Source: Candidatus Gottesmanbacteria bacterium (GTDB lineage: Bacteria; Patescibacteria; Microgenomatia; UBA10105; UBA927). Taken from it: DNA of 64,000 nt. Below are positions 42,527 through 50,767 of this stretch, in pieces. The notes below the pieces were generated by a model that was not told the origin of the DNA, searched no databases, and worked only from the letters and a program-made list of their open reading frames with translations. How positions within the stretch are numbered: the first letter of the stretch is position 1; every line of letters starts with the position of its first letter. The stretch lies in contig CAIJMI010000005.1 in the NCBI GenBank assembly GCA_903821745.1, positions 1 to 64,000 on the forward strand, given 5' to 3'. Made by a program: the position numbers and the translations under genes.

Positions 42527-42597
42527 AGCCTCCTGTCAGAATTGGACTGACATCTACGGTTTACGATACCGCTGCTCTGCCGTTGAGCTAAGGAGGC
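42527..42597 (-). tRNA. tRNA-Thr (anticodon CGT)
   Basis: Cloverleaf on the minus strand: acceptor GCCTCCT/AGGAGGC, D stem GCTC/GAGC, anticodon stem GCGGT/ACCGT with loop ATCGTAA (anticodon CGT), T stem GTCAG/CTGAC with loop TCCAATT, discriminator T. CCA is not encoded. It reads ACG. It lies 10 bases downstream of tRNA-Gly. Confidence 0.92.
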
Positions 42598-42607
42598 AAG
42601 AATTATG

Positions 42608-42678
42608 AGCGGGATAAGGGAATCGGACCCTCTTCTTCTCCTTGGGAAGGAGATATACTACCGGTGTACTAATCCCGC
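42608..42678 (-). tRNA. tRNA-Gly (anticodon CCC)
   Basis: Cloverleaf on the minus strand: acceptor GCGGGAT/ATCCCGC, D stem GTAC/GTAT, anticodon stem TCTCC/GGAGA with loop TTCCCAA (anticodon CCC), T stem GAGGG/CCCTT (one G-T pair), discriminator T. CCA is not encoded. A TGC-TATAAT extended -10 lies just upstream at 42689-42697. Confidence 0.92.
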
Positions 42679-42688
42679 TTATACAGGG

Positions 42689-42697
42689 ATTATAGCA
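42689..42697 (-). promoter_or_regulatory. Promoter of the tRNA-Gly/tRNA-Thr pair (extended -10)
   Basis: On the minus strand the sequence reads TGC-TATAAT; the hexamer ends 10 bases before the 5' end of tRNA-Gly. No good -35 was seen. Confidence 0.75.
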
Positions 42698-42701
42698 AAC
42701 T

Positions 42702-43244
42702 TTAGGGTAATCGGAGAACGGTATTTGGGTATATAAGATTCGGATCGCTGATAAGAGAATTTACCTGTACGATATCAACCCATTTATATCCTGTTCCGTA
42801 TGTTCGTTCGGAAATAGACCATAACGAATCGCCTTCGACAACTGTAATTTGATTGACATGTGTTGTCACAGTATCGGTCGTTGCACCGTCAAGAATATCT
42901 CCCTGAGTATCAATCGGTTTAACATTTGGAATTGTGAGTGTTTGTCCAATTTCAAGATAATCTGGTTGATTCAATTTGTTTTCGCTTGCTATGTCTACCC
43001 AGTTATATCCGCTTTGATAAAATTGAATTGCAATATCCCACAATGTGTCGTCTTTCTTCACTGTGTATTTCGTTGGTAAAGTCGATTCATTGTGTATTAA
43101 TTTTTGATTGTTTTGGTTTTGTTCATAAATTGATGAAATGATGGAATAAGAAAGTACACCAATAATGATAACTATAACAAATCCGACAATAAGAGAAATA
43201 AGAGAGTCAGATTTCCGAAGTACTTTTTTTAATGATTTCCACAT
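42702..43244 (-). CDS. Membrane-anchored protein with two LysM domains
   Basis: 180 residues. One N-terminal membrane helix (about 14-36), a Gln/Asn-rich linker, then two LysM modules: KYTVKKDDTLWDIAIQFY... to LEIGQTLTIP, and ITVVEGDSLWSISERTYG... to IYPNTVLRLP. LysM binds GlcNAc-containing peptidoglycan, so this protein probably sits at the wall. The frame opens with an ATG at 43259, but a GGAGG lies 8 bases before the second ATG at 43244, which I take as the start. It follows tRNA-Asp on the same strand. Confidence 0.88.
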   Translation of the reverse strand: MWKSLKKVLRKSDSLISLIVGFVIVIIIGVLSYSIISSIYEQNQNNQKLIHNESTLPTKYTVKKDDTLWDIAIQFYQSGYNWVDIASENKLNQPDYLEIGQTLTIPNVKPIDTQGDILDGATTDTVTTHVNQITVVEGDSLWSISERTYGTGYKWVDIVQVNSLISDPNLIYPNTVLRLP

Positions 43245-43285
43245 ATATTCTGCCTCCATTCTAGGGCAGAAATAGAGTATATTTG

Positions 43286-43360
43286 CGGGACCGAAGGGGT
43301 TCGAACCCTCGACCTCTTCCTTGACAGGGAAGCGCTCTAACCAGGCTGAGCTACGATCCC
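43286..43360 (-). tRNA. tRNA-Asp (anticodon GTC)
   Basis: Cloverleaf on the minus strand: acceptor GGGATCG/CGGTCCC (one T-G pair), D stem GCTC/GAGC with a 10-base loop, anticodon stem CTTCC/GGAAG with loop CTGTCAA (anticodon GTC), T stem GAGGG/CCCTT with loop TTCGAAC, discriminator G as expected for Asp. CCA is not encoded. Confidence 0.95.
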
Positions 43361-43372
43361 AAATGCTTTTGT

Positions 43373-43401
43373 ATTATACTGAATGTATGACAAACCTTCA
43401 A
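43373..43401. promoter_or_regulatory. Overlapping divergent promoters of tRNA-Asp (minus) and polX (plus)
   Basis: Minus strand: TTGAAG (43401-43396), 17-base spacer, TATAAT (43378-43373) for tRNA-Asp. Plus strand: TATACT (43375-43380) ends 6 bases before the polX ATG at 43387. The two -10 boxes share four base pairs, so RNA polymerase can occupy only one at a time. Confidence 0.7.
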
Positions 43402-45159
43402 TTGGCGGAACTTTTACGCAATATTGTTGCAGTATATCAGATTAATGAGGAAAATAGATTTAGAATTGTTGCGTATGAACGGGCTGCAGATAGTATTAAA
43501 CATTTAACCAGTGAAGCAAAAGATTATTGGGATGATGGAAAGATTAATGAAATACCTGGGGTGGGACCCACGATTGCCGGTCATCTTGATGAACTTTTTC
43601 GAACTGGTCATTCCAAACATTTTGACAAAACGCTCGCGCTGGTCCCCCAAAGTATTTTTCCTTTGCTCCTTGTTCCAGGTATCGGTCCAAAGCGGGCATA
43701 CAAACTTGTGAATGAATTACATTTAATGAATGAAAAAACTGTGGTAAAAGATTTGTTGACAAAAGCTGCACTTCATAAAATTGCACCGATGGAAGGATTC
43801 GGTGAAAAATCAGAAGAAGAAATAATAAAAAATATTAATACATATTTAAAGGGTGGTATTAAGGAAAATCGTATTAATATTCGGGATGCAGACGAAATCG
43901 CAGATTCCATAAAAACGTTTTTATTAAAAAACAAGCACATTTCAAAAGTTGATGTGTTGGGGAGCTTGCGACGGCGAGTGGCAACAATTGGAGATATTGA
44001 CATGGCAATTATAACGGATGATGCGCCAAAGGCAATTGATTACTTTTGTACCTATCGTCATGAGAAGATTATAGAAAAAGGACCGACAGGTGCTTCGCTG
44101 CTTCTTACAAATGGTCGTCAGGTTGACCTTCGTGTCCAGGATGCGGATTCGTACGGTGCGATGCTGCAATACTTCACGGGTTCAAAAAATCATAATATTA
44201 AGCTTCGAACATATGCGCTGTCCAAGCATTTGTCGCTTTCAGAATATGGAATCAAAGAAGGAAAAAAGAATGTAATCAAGAAATTTAAAACAGAAGAAAC
44301 ATTTTATGAATATATCGGCATGCCGTGGATCGCTCCAGAGCTTCGGGAAGACCATGGTGAGGTTGAGGCAGCAATTCATCATAAATTGCCCAAGCTTGTA
44401 GAGCCATCTGATATTCGGGGGGATTTCCATATCCATACCAACTACAATCTCGAGCCATCGCATGATCTTGGTAGAAGTGGGCTTGTTGAAATTTTGGATC
44501 GCGCAGCTTCACTTGGGTATGCCTATATTGGTATTAGTGACCATAATCCAAGTGTTGGTAATCATACTGAAGAACAGATAATTGACATTATGAAGCGACG
44601 AAAAGCATTTTATGAACAACAATATAGTTCATGGTCAAAAAAGAATAAGAATAGTGTTCAATTATTTATTATGTTAGAGATTGATATTAATCCTGATGGT
44701 GATCTAGCGCTTCCAACAAAAGCTTTTGAGTATATAGACGCCGCAATAATTTCTATTCATTCGAGTTTTCAACAGACGCGGGATGATATGACAAAACGTT
44801 TGATTAAGGCGATAAATGCTCATCCAAAAGTTAAGATTATTGGACACCCAACAGGACGTCTGTTAGGAAAACGAGAAGGTATTGAGGTTAATTGGAAAGA
44901 AATATTCTCATTAGCAGTTGAAAAACAGATCGCCTTGGAAATAAATGCACATCCATATCGACTGGATTTGCCAGATGTTCTTGTTTATGACGCAATAAAA
45001 CAAAAAGTGCCGCTCGTGATCGATTCTGATACGCACGGACTTGGCGATATAGAGAATATGCCGTATGGAGTATCTGTTGCCAGGAGAGGTTGGGCGGAAA
45101 AAGATGACATTTGGAATACCTTTTCGTATAATGATATTAGTAAATGGCTTAAGCCATAA
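43387..45159 (+). CDS. polX: PolX: family X DNA polymerase with C-terminal PHP domain
   Basis: About 590 residues. Helix-hairpin-helix region (EIPGVGPTIAGHL and LLVPGIGPKRAYKL), then a nucleotidyltransferase palm with GSLRRRVATIGDIDMAI, where the DID pair binds metal, and QVDLRV for the third acidic residue. The C-terminal PHP phosphoesterase starts at GDFHIHTNYN, followed by ISDHNPS and IDSDTHGL. Bacterial PolX fills gaps in base excision repair and has 3'-5' exonuclease activity from the PHP domain. The frame extends upstream into tRNA-Asp; ATG 43387 fits the family N-terminus and the promoter. Confidence 0.95.
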   Translation: MTNLQLAELLRNIVAVYQINEENRFRIVAYERAADSIKHLTSEAKDYWDDGKINEIPGVGPTIAGHLDELFRTGHSKHFDKTLALVPQSIFPLLLVPGIGPKRAYKLVNELHLMNEKTVVKDLLTKAALHKIAPMEGFGEKSEEEIIKNINTYLKGGIKENRINIRDADEIADSIKTFLLKNKHISKVDVLGSLRRRVATIGDIDMAIITDDAPKAIDYFCTYRHEKIIEKGPTGASLLLTNGRQVDLRVQDADSYGAMLQYFTGSKNHNIKLRTYALSKHLSLSEYGIKEGKKNVIKKFKTEETFYEYIGMPWIAPELREDHGEVEAAIHHKLPKLVEPSDIRGDFHIHTNYNLEPSHDLGRSGLVEILDRAASLGYAYIGISDHNPSVGNHTEEQIIDIMKRRKAFYEQQYSSWSKKNKNSVQLFIMLEIDINPDGDLALPTKAFEYIDAAIISIHSSFQQTRDDMTKRLIKAINAHPKVKIIGHPTGRLLGKREGIEVNWKEIFSLAVEKQIALEINAHPYRLDLPDVLVYDAIKQKVPLVIDSDTHGLGDIENMPYGVSVARRGWAEKDDIWNTFSYNDISKWLKP

Positions 45160-45171
45160 AGGAGGAATCAT

Positions 45172-45723
45172 ATGACACCATTATTAGTTATTGGAATAAT
45201 CGCAGTACTTCTCGTTCTTTTTATTTGGTCTCTCTATAACGGTCTTGTGACCATGAAAACACAGATTGATGAAGCGTGGAGCCAAATTGACGTTCAGCTG
45301 AAACGCCGAACAGATTTAATTCCAAATTTGGTTGCATCCGTAAAAGGGTACGCAAAGCACGAAAAATCAGTATTTGAAAATGTTACAAAAGCACGGTCAG
45401 CAATGATGGGTGCGGAAAGTCCAGAACAAAAAGCAAAAGCAAATGATCAATTAAGTGGCGCGTTAAAATCATTGTTTGCAGTTGCTGAGAACTATCCGCA
45501 ATTAAAGGCAAATGAAAATTTCTTGCAACTCCAGCAGGAACTCGGAGATACAGAAGATAAGGTTGCCTACTCACGCCAATTTTATAATTCCACAGTCATG
45601 GATTATAACGTGAAAGTAAAAGTATTCCCGAATGTGTTTCTTGCTGGAGCATTCGGGTTTACAGAAAAACCATTCTTCAAGACGGCAGAAGAAGAGAAGA
45701 AAGCAGTAAAGGTTGAATTTTAA
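45172..45723 (+). CDS. lemA: LemA family membrane protein
   Basis: 183 residues. N-terminal membrane helix (about 3-23), then a long helical bundle with the LemA signature: LVTMKTQIDEAWSQIDVQLKRR followed by TDLIPNLVASVKGYA, then QQELGDTEDKVAYSRQFYN and the C-terminal FPNVFLAGAFGF. Function is not established; it is often paired with HtpX or TPM-domain proteins. A strong AAAGGAGG lies 6 bases upstream of the ATG. The HtpX gene follows 14 bases later. Confidence 0.95.
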   Translation: MTPLLVIGIIAVLLVLFIWSLYNGLVTMKTQIDEAWSQIDVQLKRRTDLIPNLVASVKGYAKHEKSVFENVTKARSAMMGAESPEQKAKANDQLSGALKSLFAVAENYPQLKANENFLQLQQELGDTEDKVAYSRQFYNSTVMDYNVKVKVFPNVFLAGAFGFTEKPFFKTAEEEKKAVKVEF

Positions 45724-45737
45724 GGTAAGGTCCGGGC

Positions 45738-46625
45738 ATGTCAATTCGATCGCAAATTCAACGTAATATTCTTCGTTCCTATCTATTCATGGTGGTGTTT
45801 ATTTTGTTGGTTGTCGCTTTATCCTATATTTTTGGCCATGCCTTTGGGTACGGCGATTCGTTTATTGGTATAGCAATCGTTTTTTCAACAATTTCAAGTG
45901 TGGTGAGTTTATTTTTTGGTGACGCAATTGTTCTTGCTATGACCGGAGCTAGAAAAGCAACTCGTGAGCAGGATTTTGATTTTTTTACGGTTGCTGAAAA
46001 CGTCAGTATGGCTGCTGGGCTTCCGATGCCAAAACTGTATGTGATTGAAGACCCTGCGATGAACGCTTTTGCAACCGGACGTGATCCAGGTCATGCAGTT
46101 GTCTGTGCAACATCGGGTTTACTTGCGAAGCTTGATAGGCGTGCAATAGAAGGGGTCGTGGCTCACGAACTTTCTCATGTAAAAAATTACGATATTCGCA
46201 TGATGGCGGTTGTGACTGTACTTGCAGGAACGATTGCATTTGCTTCAGATATGTTTATGCGTAATTTATGGTGGAGAGACCGTGATAATGATCGGAATGA
46301 TTCAGGAGTCTTTATGCTTATCGGAATTGTTCTTGCGCTTATTTCTCCGTTGATTGCATCATTGATTCAATTGGCAATATCCAGAAAACGTGAATATCTT
46401 GCTGATGCAACCGGCGCACTCATAACCAGATATCCGGAAGGACTGGCCAGAGCGCTGGAAAAAATTGGGAAAGAAACTCTTGTGATGAAACATGCATCCA
46501 ATGCAACAGCACATCTGTTTATTGCAAATCCGTTTAAAAATAAAAAAACACGTGCCTGGTTTTCTGGTCTTTTTGATACGCACCCGCCCATTGCTCAACG
46601 TATTCGAATCCTTCGGGCAATGTGA
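45738..46625 (+). CDS. htpX: HtpX-like M48 zinc metalloprotease
   Basis: 295 residues. Membrane-embedded protease of membrane-protein quality control, active site on the cytoplasmic side. Two N-terminal and two central membrane helices; zinc motif HELSH (143-147) and the downstream Glu in REYLADATGA. The C-terminal DTHPPIAQRIRIL is typical for HtpX. The lemA-htpX pairing is common and suggests a functional link. The GTG/ATG region of the next gene overlaps its stop. Confidence 0.95.
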   Translation: MSIRSQIQRNILRSYLFMVVFILLVVALSYIFGHAFGYGDSFIGIAIVFSTISSVVSLFFGDAIVLAMTGARKATREQDFDFFTVAENVSMAAGLPMPKLYVIEDPAMNAFATGRDPGHAVVCATSGLLAKLDRRAIEGVVAHELSHVKNYDIRMMAVVTVLAGTIAFASDMFMRNLWWRDRDNDRNDSGVFMLIGIVLALISPLIASLIQLAISRKREYLADATGALITRYPEGLARALEKIGKETLVMKHASNATAHLFIANPFKNKKTRAWFSGLFDTHPPIAQRIRILRAM

Positions 46626-46645
46626 GTATAATAGGGATGCATCTC

Positions 46646-47947
46646 ATGAAACAACTTCGATATACTATCGCGTGTCTTTCTGGTTTAAGCGCATCGTTTC
46701 TTAGTCGTTTTTTAAAACTCGGTGCTGGCGCAACATGGCCTGGAGAAATAGCACTTCGTATGTATCCTCAAATTCTTGCAACACTTTCAAAACGAATAAG
46801 AAAGGGAATAATTATTATTGCTGGAACAAATGGTAAAACAACGACATCAGGGATGACGAGTGCGATACTACGTCATGCTGGATATTCCGTGTTACATAAT
46901 ACGAGTGGTGCAAATTTATTAAACGGCATTATCTCTTCTTTTTTTGTGTCCTGGAGGTTGGTTGATTTTGCAGTGTTTGAAGTTGATGAAAATGCATTCG
47001 CGAAAATACTGCCGTTTATCCATCCAAAAGCGATTGTTTTGTTAAATCTTTTCCGTGATCAGCTTGATCGGTATGGAGAAGTAGATACAATTGCTGCCTT
47101 CTGGAGAAGTTCACTGCAATCATTTGACGATAAAACAACAATTCTGGCAAATGGGGATGATCCAACTATTGCTGTGATGACAGAAAAATTACGTTCGAGA
47201 GTTGTTTATTTTGGACTAGAAGATCCAAAATATTATCTGCCAAAAATGCAGCATGCAACGGATTCCATTTATTGTCCAAAATGTGGGACGAGATTAACAT
47301 TTGGCGGGGTATATTTTTCCCATCTTGGAAAATGGGCCTGTGGTGCTTGTGGATTCACTCATCCAGATGTTCTCATTCAAAGTAGCGACTACACATCTCC
47401 GCTTGAAGGTGTGTATAACATCTACGATACACTAGCAGCAGCGTCTGTTGGAGAAGTATTGCGTATTGATAAAGGAGAAATCCAACAGGCACTGGATCAG
47501 TTTACACCGGCGTTTGGTCGGATGGAATCAATTGCGTATCAAGGAAAAACCATACGCATTTTATTATCCAAAAATCCAACCGGATTTAACGAGTCGTTAC
47601 GGACTATCCTTGCCTCATCTCAAAAAGGTCCGATTATGTTGCTTCTTAATGATCGAATCCCTGATGGAACGGATGTGAGTTGGATTTGGGATGTGGATTT
47701 TGAACAACTCACGGAATGCGCATATCCAATAATTATTTCGGGTGACCGGGTCTATGATATGGCAGTCCGTATGGCCTATATTGAAAAAAAGAAAAAACAA
47801 TTACCTCTGCAGGTTGTTGAAAATCTTTCATCAGCAATTGTTGCAGCAACAGAAGCAGCAAAAGAAAATGAAACAATATGGATACTTGCAACGTATTCAG
47901 CAATGCTTGATGTACGAAAAATTATAACGGGAAAAAAGATTTTATAA
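46646..47947 (+). CDS. murT: MurT, Mur-ligase-like subunit of lipid II isoglutaminyl synthase
   Basis: About 433 residues. With GatD it amidates the alpha-carboxyl of D-Glu in lipid II. P-loop GTNGKTTTS; FEVDENAF and NLFRDQLDRYGEVDT in the central domain; a Cys4 zinc ribbon (YCPKCGTRL and CGACGF) inserted as in characterised MurT; C-terminal DUF1727 domain. Like other MurT it lacks the N-terminal UDP domain. Starts at GTG 46622, ATG 46637 and ATG 46646 are all in frame; a TATAAT at 46627-46632 favours 46646 or 46637. Confidence 0.93.
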   Translation: MKQLRYTIACLSGLSASFLSRFLKLGAGATWPGEIALRMYPQILATLSKRIRKGIIIIAGTNGKTTTSGMTSAILRHAGYSVLHNTSGANLLNGIISSFFVSWRLVDFAVFEVDENAFAKILPFIHPKAIVLLNLFRDQLDRYGEVDTIAAFWRSSLQSFDDKTTILANGDDPTIAVMTEKLRSRVVYFGLEDPKYYLPKMQHATDSIYCPKCGTRLTFGGVYFSHLGKWACGACGFTHPDVLIQSSDYTSPLEGVYNIYDTLAAASVGEVLRIDKGEIQQALDQFTPAFGRMESIAYQGKTIRILLSKNPTGFNESLRTILASSQKGPIMLLLNDRIPDGTDVSWIWDVDFEQLTECAYPIIISGDRVYDMAVRMAYIEKKKKQLPLQVVENLSSAIVAATEAAKENETIWILATYSAMLDVRKIITGKKIL

Positions 47948-47949
47948 CT

Positions 47950-48729
47950 ATGAAATATTCAATAACGATTGGTTGGTTATATCCGGAACTCATGTCGACA
48001 TATGGTGATCGTGGAAATATTTTAGTGCTACAAAAACGATGTGAATGGCGCGGTATTACCTGCACAATTGTTCCCATTGATTTTCAGTCAAAAGAAGAAG
48101 ACATAGCAAAAATGGATATGATTTTTGGCGGTGGAGCTCAGGATCGGCAACAGGGAATACTGATTGATGATTTACGGAAACGAAAAGGTCCGGTTCTTAA
48201 AAAGTTATTGGAGCGGAATATCCCAGGTCTTTTTGTGTGTGGTTCTCCACAACTTCTGGGATCTTTCTATATGACGGGAGATGGAAAAAAACTTGAAGGG
48301 CTGGGACTTTTTGATATGGAAAGTAGACATTTTGGAAACGGCAAACCACGATGTATCGGAAATATGTTGATCCGTATCCCCAACACATTTGAAATTCCTG
48401 GATTACGCTTTCTGGATACGGTAGTAGGATTTGAAAATCATGGCGGACGAACCTATCTTGGAACCGGACTTACACCATTTGGTACCGTTCTTGTTGGGAA
48501 TGGAAATAATGGAGAAGATACAACAGAAGGGGCAAGATATAAAAACTGGATTGCTACTTACTCTCATGGACCACTGCTGGCGAAGAATCCGCATATTGCA
48601 GATTGGCTGATTTCAAAAACATTGGAAGTAAAATACAAAAAGAAAATAAAGCTCCAAGAGTTGGATGACGTGCTCATGTGGCAAGCGCATGATGCAATGT
48701 TAAAAAAGTTGTACGTTACGAAAGAGTAA
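47950..48729 (+). CDS. gatD: GatD, glutamine amidotransferase subunit of lipid II isoglutaminyl synthase
   Basis: 259 residues, CobQ-like class I glutaminase. Catalytic Cys97 in GLFVCGSPQLLG and the His near residue 205 in YSHGPLLAKNP are present; the N-terminal YPELMSTYGDRGNI is typical. It delivers ammonia from Gln to MurT. The gene starts 2 bases after murT, the arrangement found in staphylococci and streptococci. Its last 14 bases overlap the end of the convergent 97-residue gene. Confidence 0.94.
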   Translation: MKYSITIGWLYPELMSTYGDRGNILVLQKRCEWRGITCTIVPIDFQSKEEDIAKMDMIFGGGAQDRQQGILIDDLRKRKGPVLKKLLERNIPGLFVCGSPQLLGSFYMTGDGKKLEGLGLFDMESRHFGNGKPRCIGNMLIRIPNTFEIPGLRFLDTVVGFENHGGRTYLGTGLTPFGTVLVGNGNNGEDTTEGARYKNWIATYSHGPLLAKNPHIADWLISKTLEVKYKKKIKLQELDDVLMWQAHDAMLKKLYVTKE

Positions 48730-49009
48730 CGCCGATATAATCTATTTTTGGAAAATCTTTCCGAATAATCTCCCAGAATTTTTCTGATAGATTTTGAGAA
48801 AATTTACTGTACATACCGCCTTCGGTTTTTCCACAGAGGCGCCGTTCATAATCATGAATAATATCTTGGATTTCACGCCCAACCGTATTAAACTCCGCTT
48901 GCGTAAGTTTTGGATTTTGGACGTAGCGTTGGTGAATCGTAAAAAATTTATCAAACGCTGCCTTGTTCTCATCTATCATGGTTTGATATATAAGTTGATA
49001 TTGGCGCAT
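48716..49009 (-). CDS. Small soluble hypothetical protein
   Basis: 97 residues, not recognised by name. Highly charged and aromatic, no membrane segment; predicted mostly helical (KAAFDKFFTIHQRY, EFNTVGREIQDIIHDYERRL) with a C-terminal block KFWEIIRKDFPKIDYIGV. On the minus strand TAAAAT (49021-49016) ends 6 bases before its ATG, giving it a leaderless-type promoter divergent from gatC. The promoter and clean frame support it as a real gene. Confidence 0.7.
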   Translation of the reverse strand: MRQYQLIYQTMIDENKAAFDKFFTIHQRYVQNPKLTQAEFNTVGREIQDIIHDYERRLCGKTEGGMYSKFSQNLSEKFWEIIRKDFPKIDYIGVTLS

Positions 49010-49015
49010 GAGAAT

Positions 49016-49039
49016 ATTTTACGGTAGAATGGAAGCATT
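49016..49039. promoter_or_regulatory. Divergent -10 boxes for the 97-residue gene and gatC
   Basis: TAAAAT on the minus strand (49021-49016) is 6 bases before ATG 49009, and TAGAAT on the plus strand (49025-49030) is 9 bases before the gatC ATG at 49040. Back-to-back with only three bases between. Confidence 0.5.
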
Positions 49040-49348
49040 ATGCAATCGTCTACAAAAATAACTTCGGATATCGTCTCGCATATCGCAGCACTTGCAAATA
49101 TTCCAGTGACGGAAAAAGAATCACAAACACTCGCTGACGGGTTTACAAAAGTGTTGGAAGTCGTTGATACGTTATCGACAATTAATGTATCAGGCGTTGA
49201 TCCGGTCGGACAAGTAACAGGACTTGAGAATGTGACACGGGAAGATGAAATCCATGAAGAACGGATGTTTACCCAGGAAGAGGCACTACGGAATGCCCCA
49301 CGGACACACAATGGGTATTTTGTTGTGGATCAAATATTAGATAAATAA
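49040..49348 (+). CDS. gatC: Asp/Glu-tRNA amidotransferase subunit GatC
   Basis: 102 residues. Small subunit of the GatCAB amidotransferase that converts Glu-tRNA-Gln and/or Asp-tRNA-Asn to the amidated forms. The N-terminal helix (VSHIAALANIPVTEKE), the VLEVVDTLSTINVSGVDPV block and the C-terminal APRTHNGYFVVDQILD tail are typical. The gatA ATG follows 3 bases later. Confidence 0.94.
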   Translation: MQSSTKITSDIVSHIAALANIPVTEKESQTLADGFTKVLEVVDTLSTINVSGVDPVGQVTGLENVTREDEIHEERMFTQEEALRNAPRTHNGYFVVDQILDK

Positions 49349-49351
49349 CGT

Positions 49352-50767
49352 ATGTTCAATACACTCACAGTTAAAGAAGCAATTAAAAAATTAAAGGCGA
49401 AAGAAATTTCGCATCAAGAATTGTATACGGATTTAGCCAAACACATTGCAAGTACAAATGAAAAATTAAATATTTATCTTAGCGTTGATAAACAGGTTGA
49501 ACAAAAAGCAGAAAAACTGCTTGATGCGCCGCTTGCCGGAATCCCTATTGCCGTGAAAGATAATTTTTTGACCAGAGAATTACCAACAACTGCAGCAAGC
49601 AATGTCCTTATAGGATTTATGTCTCCGTATGAATCAACAGTGACCAAAAAAATAGTTGCAGCAGGAGCTGCCATTATTGGTAAAACAAACATGGATGCGT
49701 GGGCACACGGTTCAAGTACGGAAACATCAGATTTTGGGCCGACAAAAAATCCAAGAAATCCAGAACATTTACCTGGCGGTTCATCAGGAGGAAGTGCCGC
49801 AGCAGTTGCCGCAGACGTCTGTATTGGCGCAATTGGTTCTGAAACCGCGGGTTCTGTTCGTCAACCATCATCATGGTGCGGTGTTGTAGGACTGAAACCA
49901 ACATATGGTCGAGTCAGCCGGTATGGAGTTGTTGCAATGGCCTCATCAACAGACAGTCCTGGGCCAATCGGAAAAACAGTGGAAGATACGGCAATTCTTT
50001 TTGAATCCATGGCAGGTCGTGATGAAAAAGATGCAACTACCCCGAATAAAGAAGTTCCACAACTTTCAAAAGAAATTGCGAACGGTGTGAAGGGTATACA
50101 TATCGGTATTTGTTATACCGACCATCCTGAAATTGGAAAACAACAAGTATCTCAACAAATTCTTGAAGCAGGAAAACTGTTTGAAAAACATGGAGCACAT
50201 GTCTCGTTAGTTCCAATATCCGAGAAGGTGGAAAAAGGAAAAATTTTTACACCGGATTTTGCAATTGGTGTTTACACGGTTGTACAACGTGGAGAAGTTT
50301 CAAGTAACCTTGCGCGGTACGACGGGATTAGGTACGGAAATGATAGAAGCTTCTTTGGTGCCGAAGCAAGACGCCGCATGATGCTTGGAACATTTACCCT
50401 TTCAAAAGGGTATTCTGAGCAGTATTACAATAACGCACAAAAAGTGCGAAATCTATATTTGCAGAATTTCCAGGAATTATTTGAAGCGTATGATCTTTTG
50501 ATTTCACCAACAACGCCGTCGTACGCCGAAAAACTTGGAGCAAGTTTTGGTAGTCCGATGTACGGAGAACTTGAAGACATGCTGTTGGAACCCACAAGTA
50601 TTTCAGGACTCCCCGGTATTTCAGTTCCATGTTTCCGGGATGAAAAAACAAATCTGTTCTTAGGTATGAATATTGTGGCATCATGGTGGCAAGAAGAAAA
50701 AATGATACAAGCTGCGCATTTGTATGAAATGGAAACACCATGGAATACATGGAGAAACAAGATATGA
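49352..50767 (+). CDS. gatA: Asp/Glu-tRNA amidotransferase subunit GatA
   Basis: 471 residues. Amidase-signature enzyme that hydrolyses Gln to provide ammonia. The catalytic Lys is in IAVKDNF (near residue 66), and the Ser-cisSer-Lys signature continues in PGGSSGGSAAAVAA and the nucleophile region GSETAGSVRQPSSWCGVVG. The C-terminal substrate region is normal. Its stop overlaps the gatB ATG as ATGA. Confidence 0.96.
   Translation: MFNTLTVKEAIKKLKAKEISHQELYTDLAKHIASTNEKLNIYLSVDKQVEQKAEKLLDAPLAGIPIAVKDNFLTRELPTTAASNVLIGFMSPYESTVTKKIVAAGAAIIGKTNMDAWAHGSSTETSDFGPTKNPRNPEHLPGGSSGGSAAAVAADVCIGAIGSETAGSVRQPSSWCGVVGLKPTYGRVSRYGVVAMASSTDSPGPIGKTVEDTAILFESMAGRDEKDATTPNKEVPQLSKEIANGVKGIHIGICYTDHPEIGKQQVSQQILEAGKLFEKHGAHVSLVPISEKVEKGKIFTPDFAIGVYTVVQRGEVSSNLARYDGIRYGNDRSFFGAEARRRMMLGTFTLSKGYSEQYYNNAQKVRNLYLQNFQELFEAYDLLISPTTPSYAEKLGASFGSPMYGELEDMLLEPTSISGLPGISVPCFRDEKTNLFLGMNIVASWWQEEKMIQAAHLYEMETPWNTWRNKI

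Noticed and set aside
43321..43386. N-terminal extension of polX
   Set aside because: It lies inside tRNA-Asp and the promoter on the opposite strand; the family N-terminus begins at 43387.
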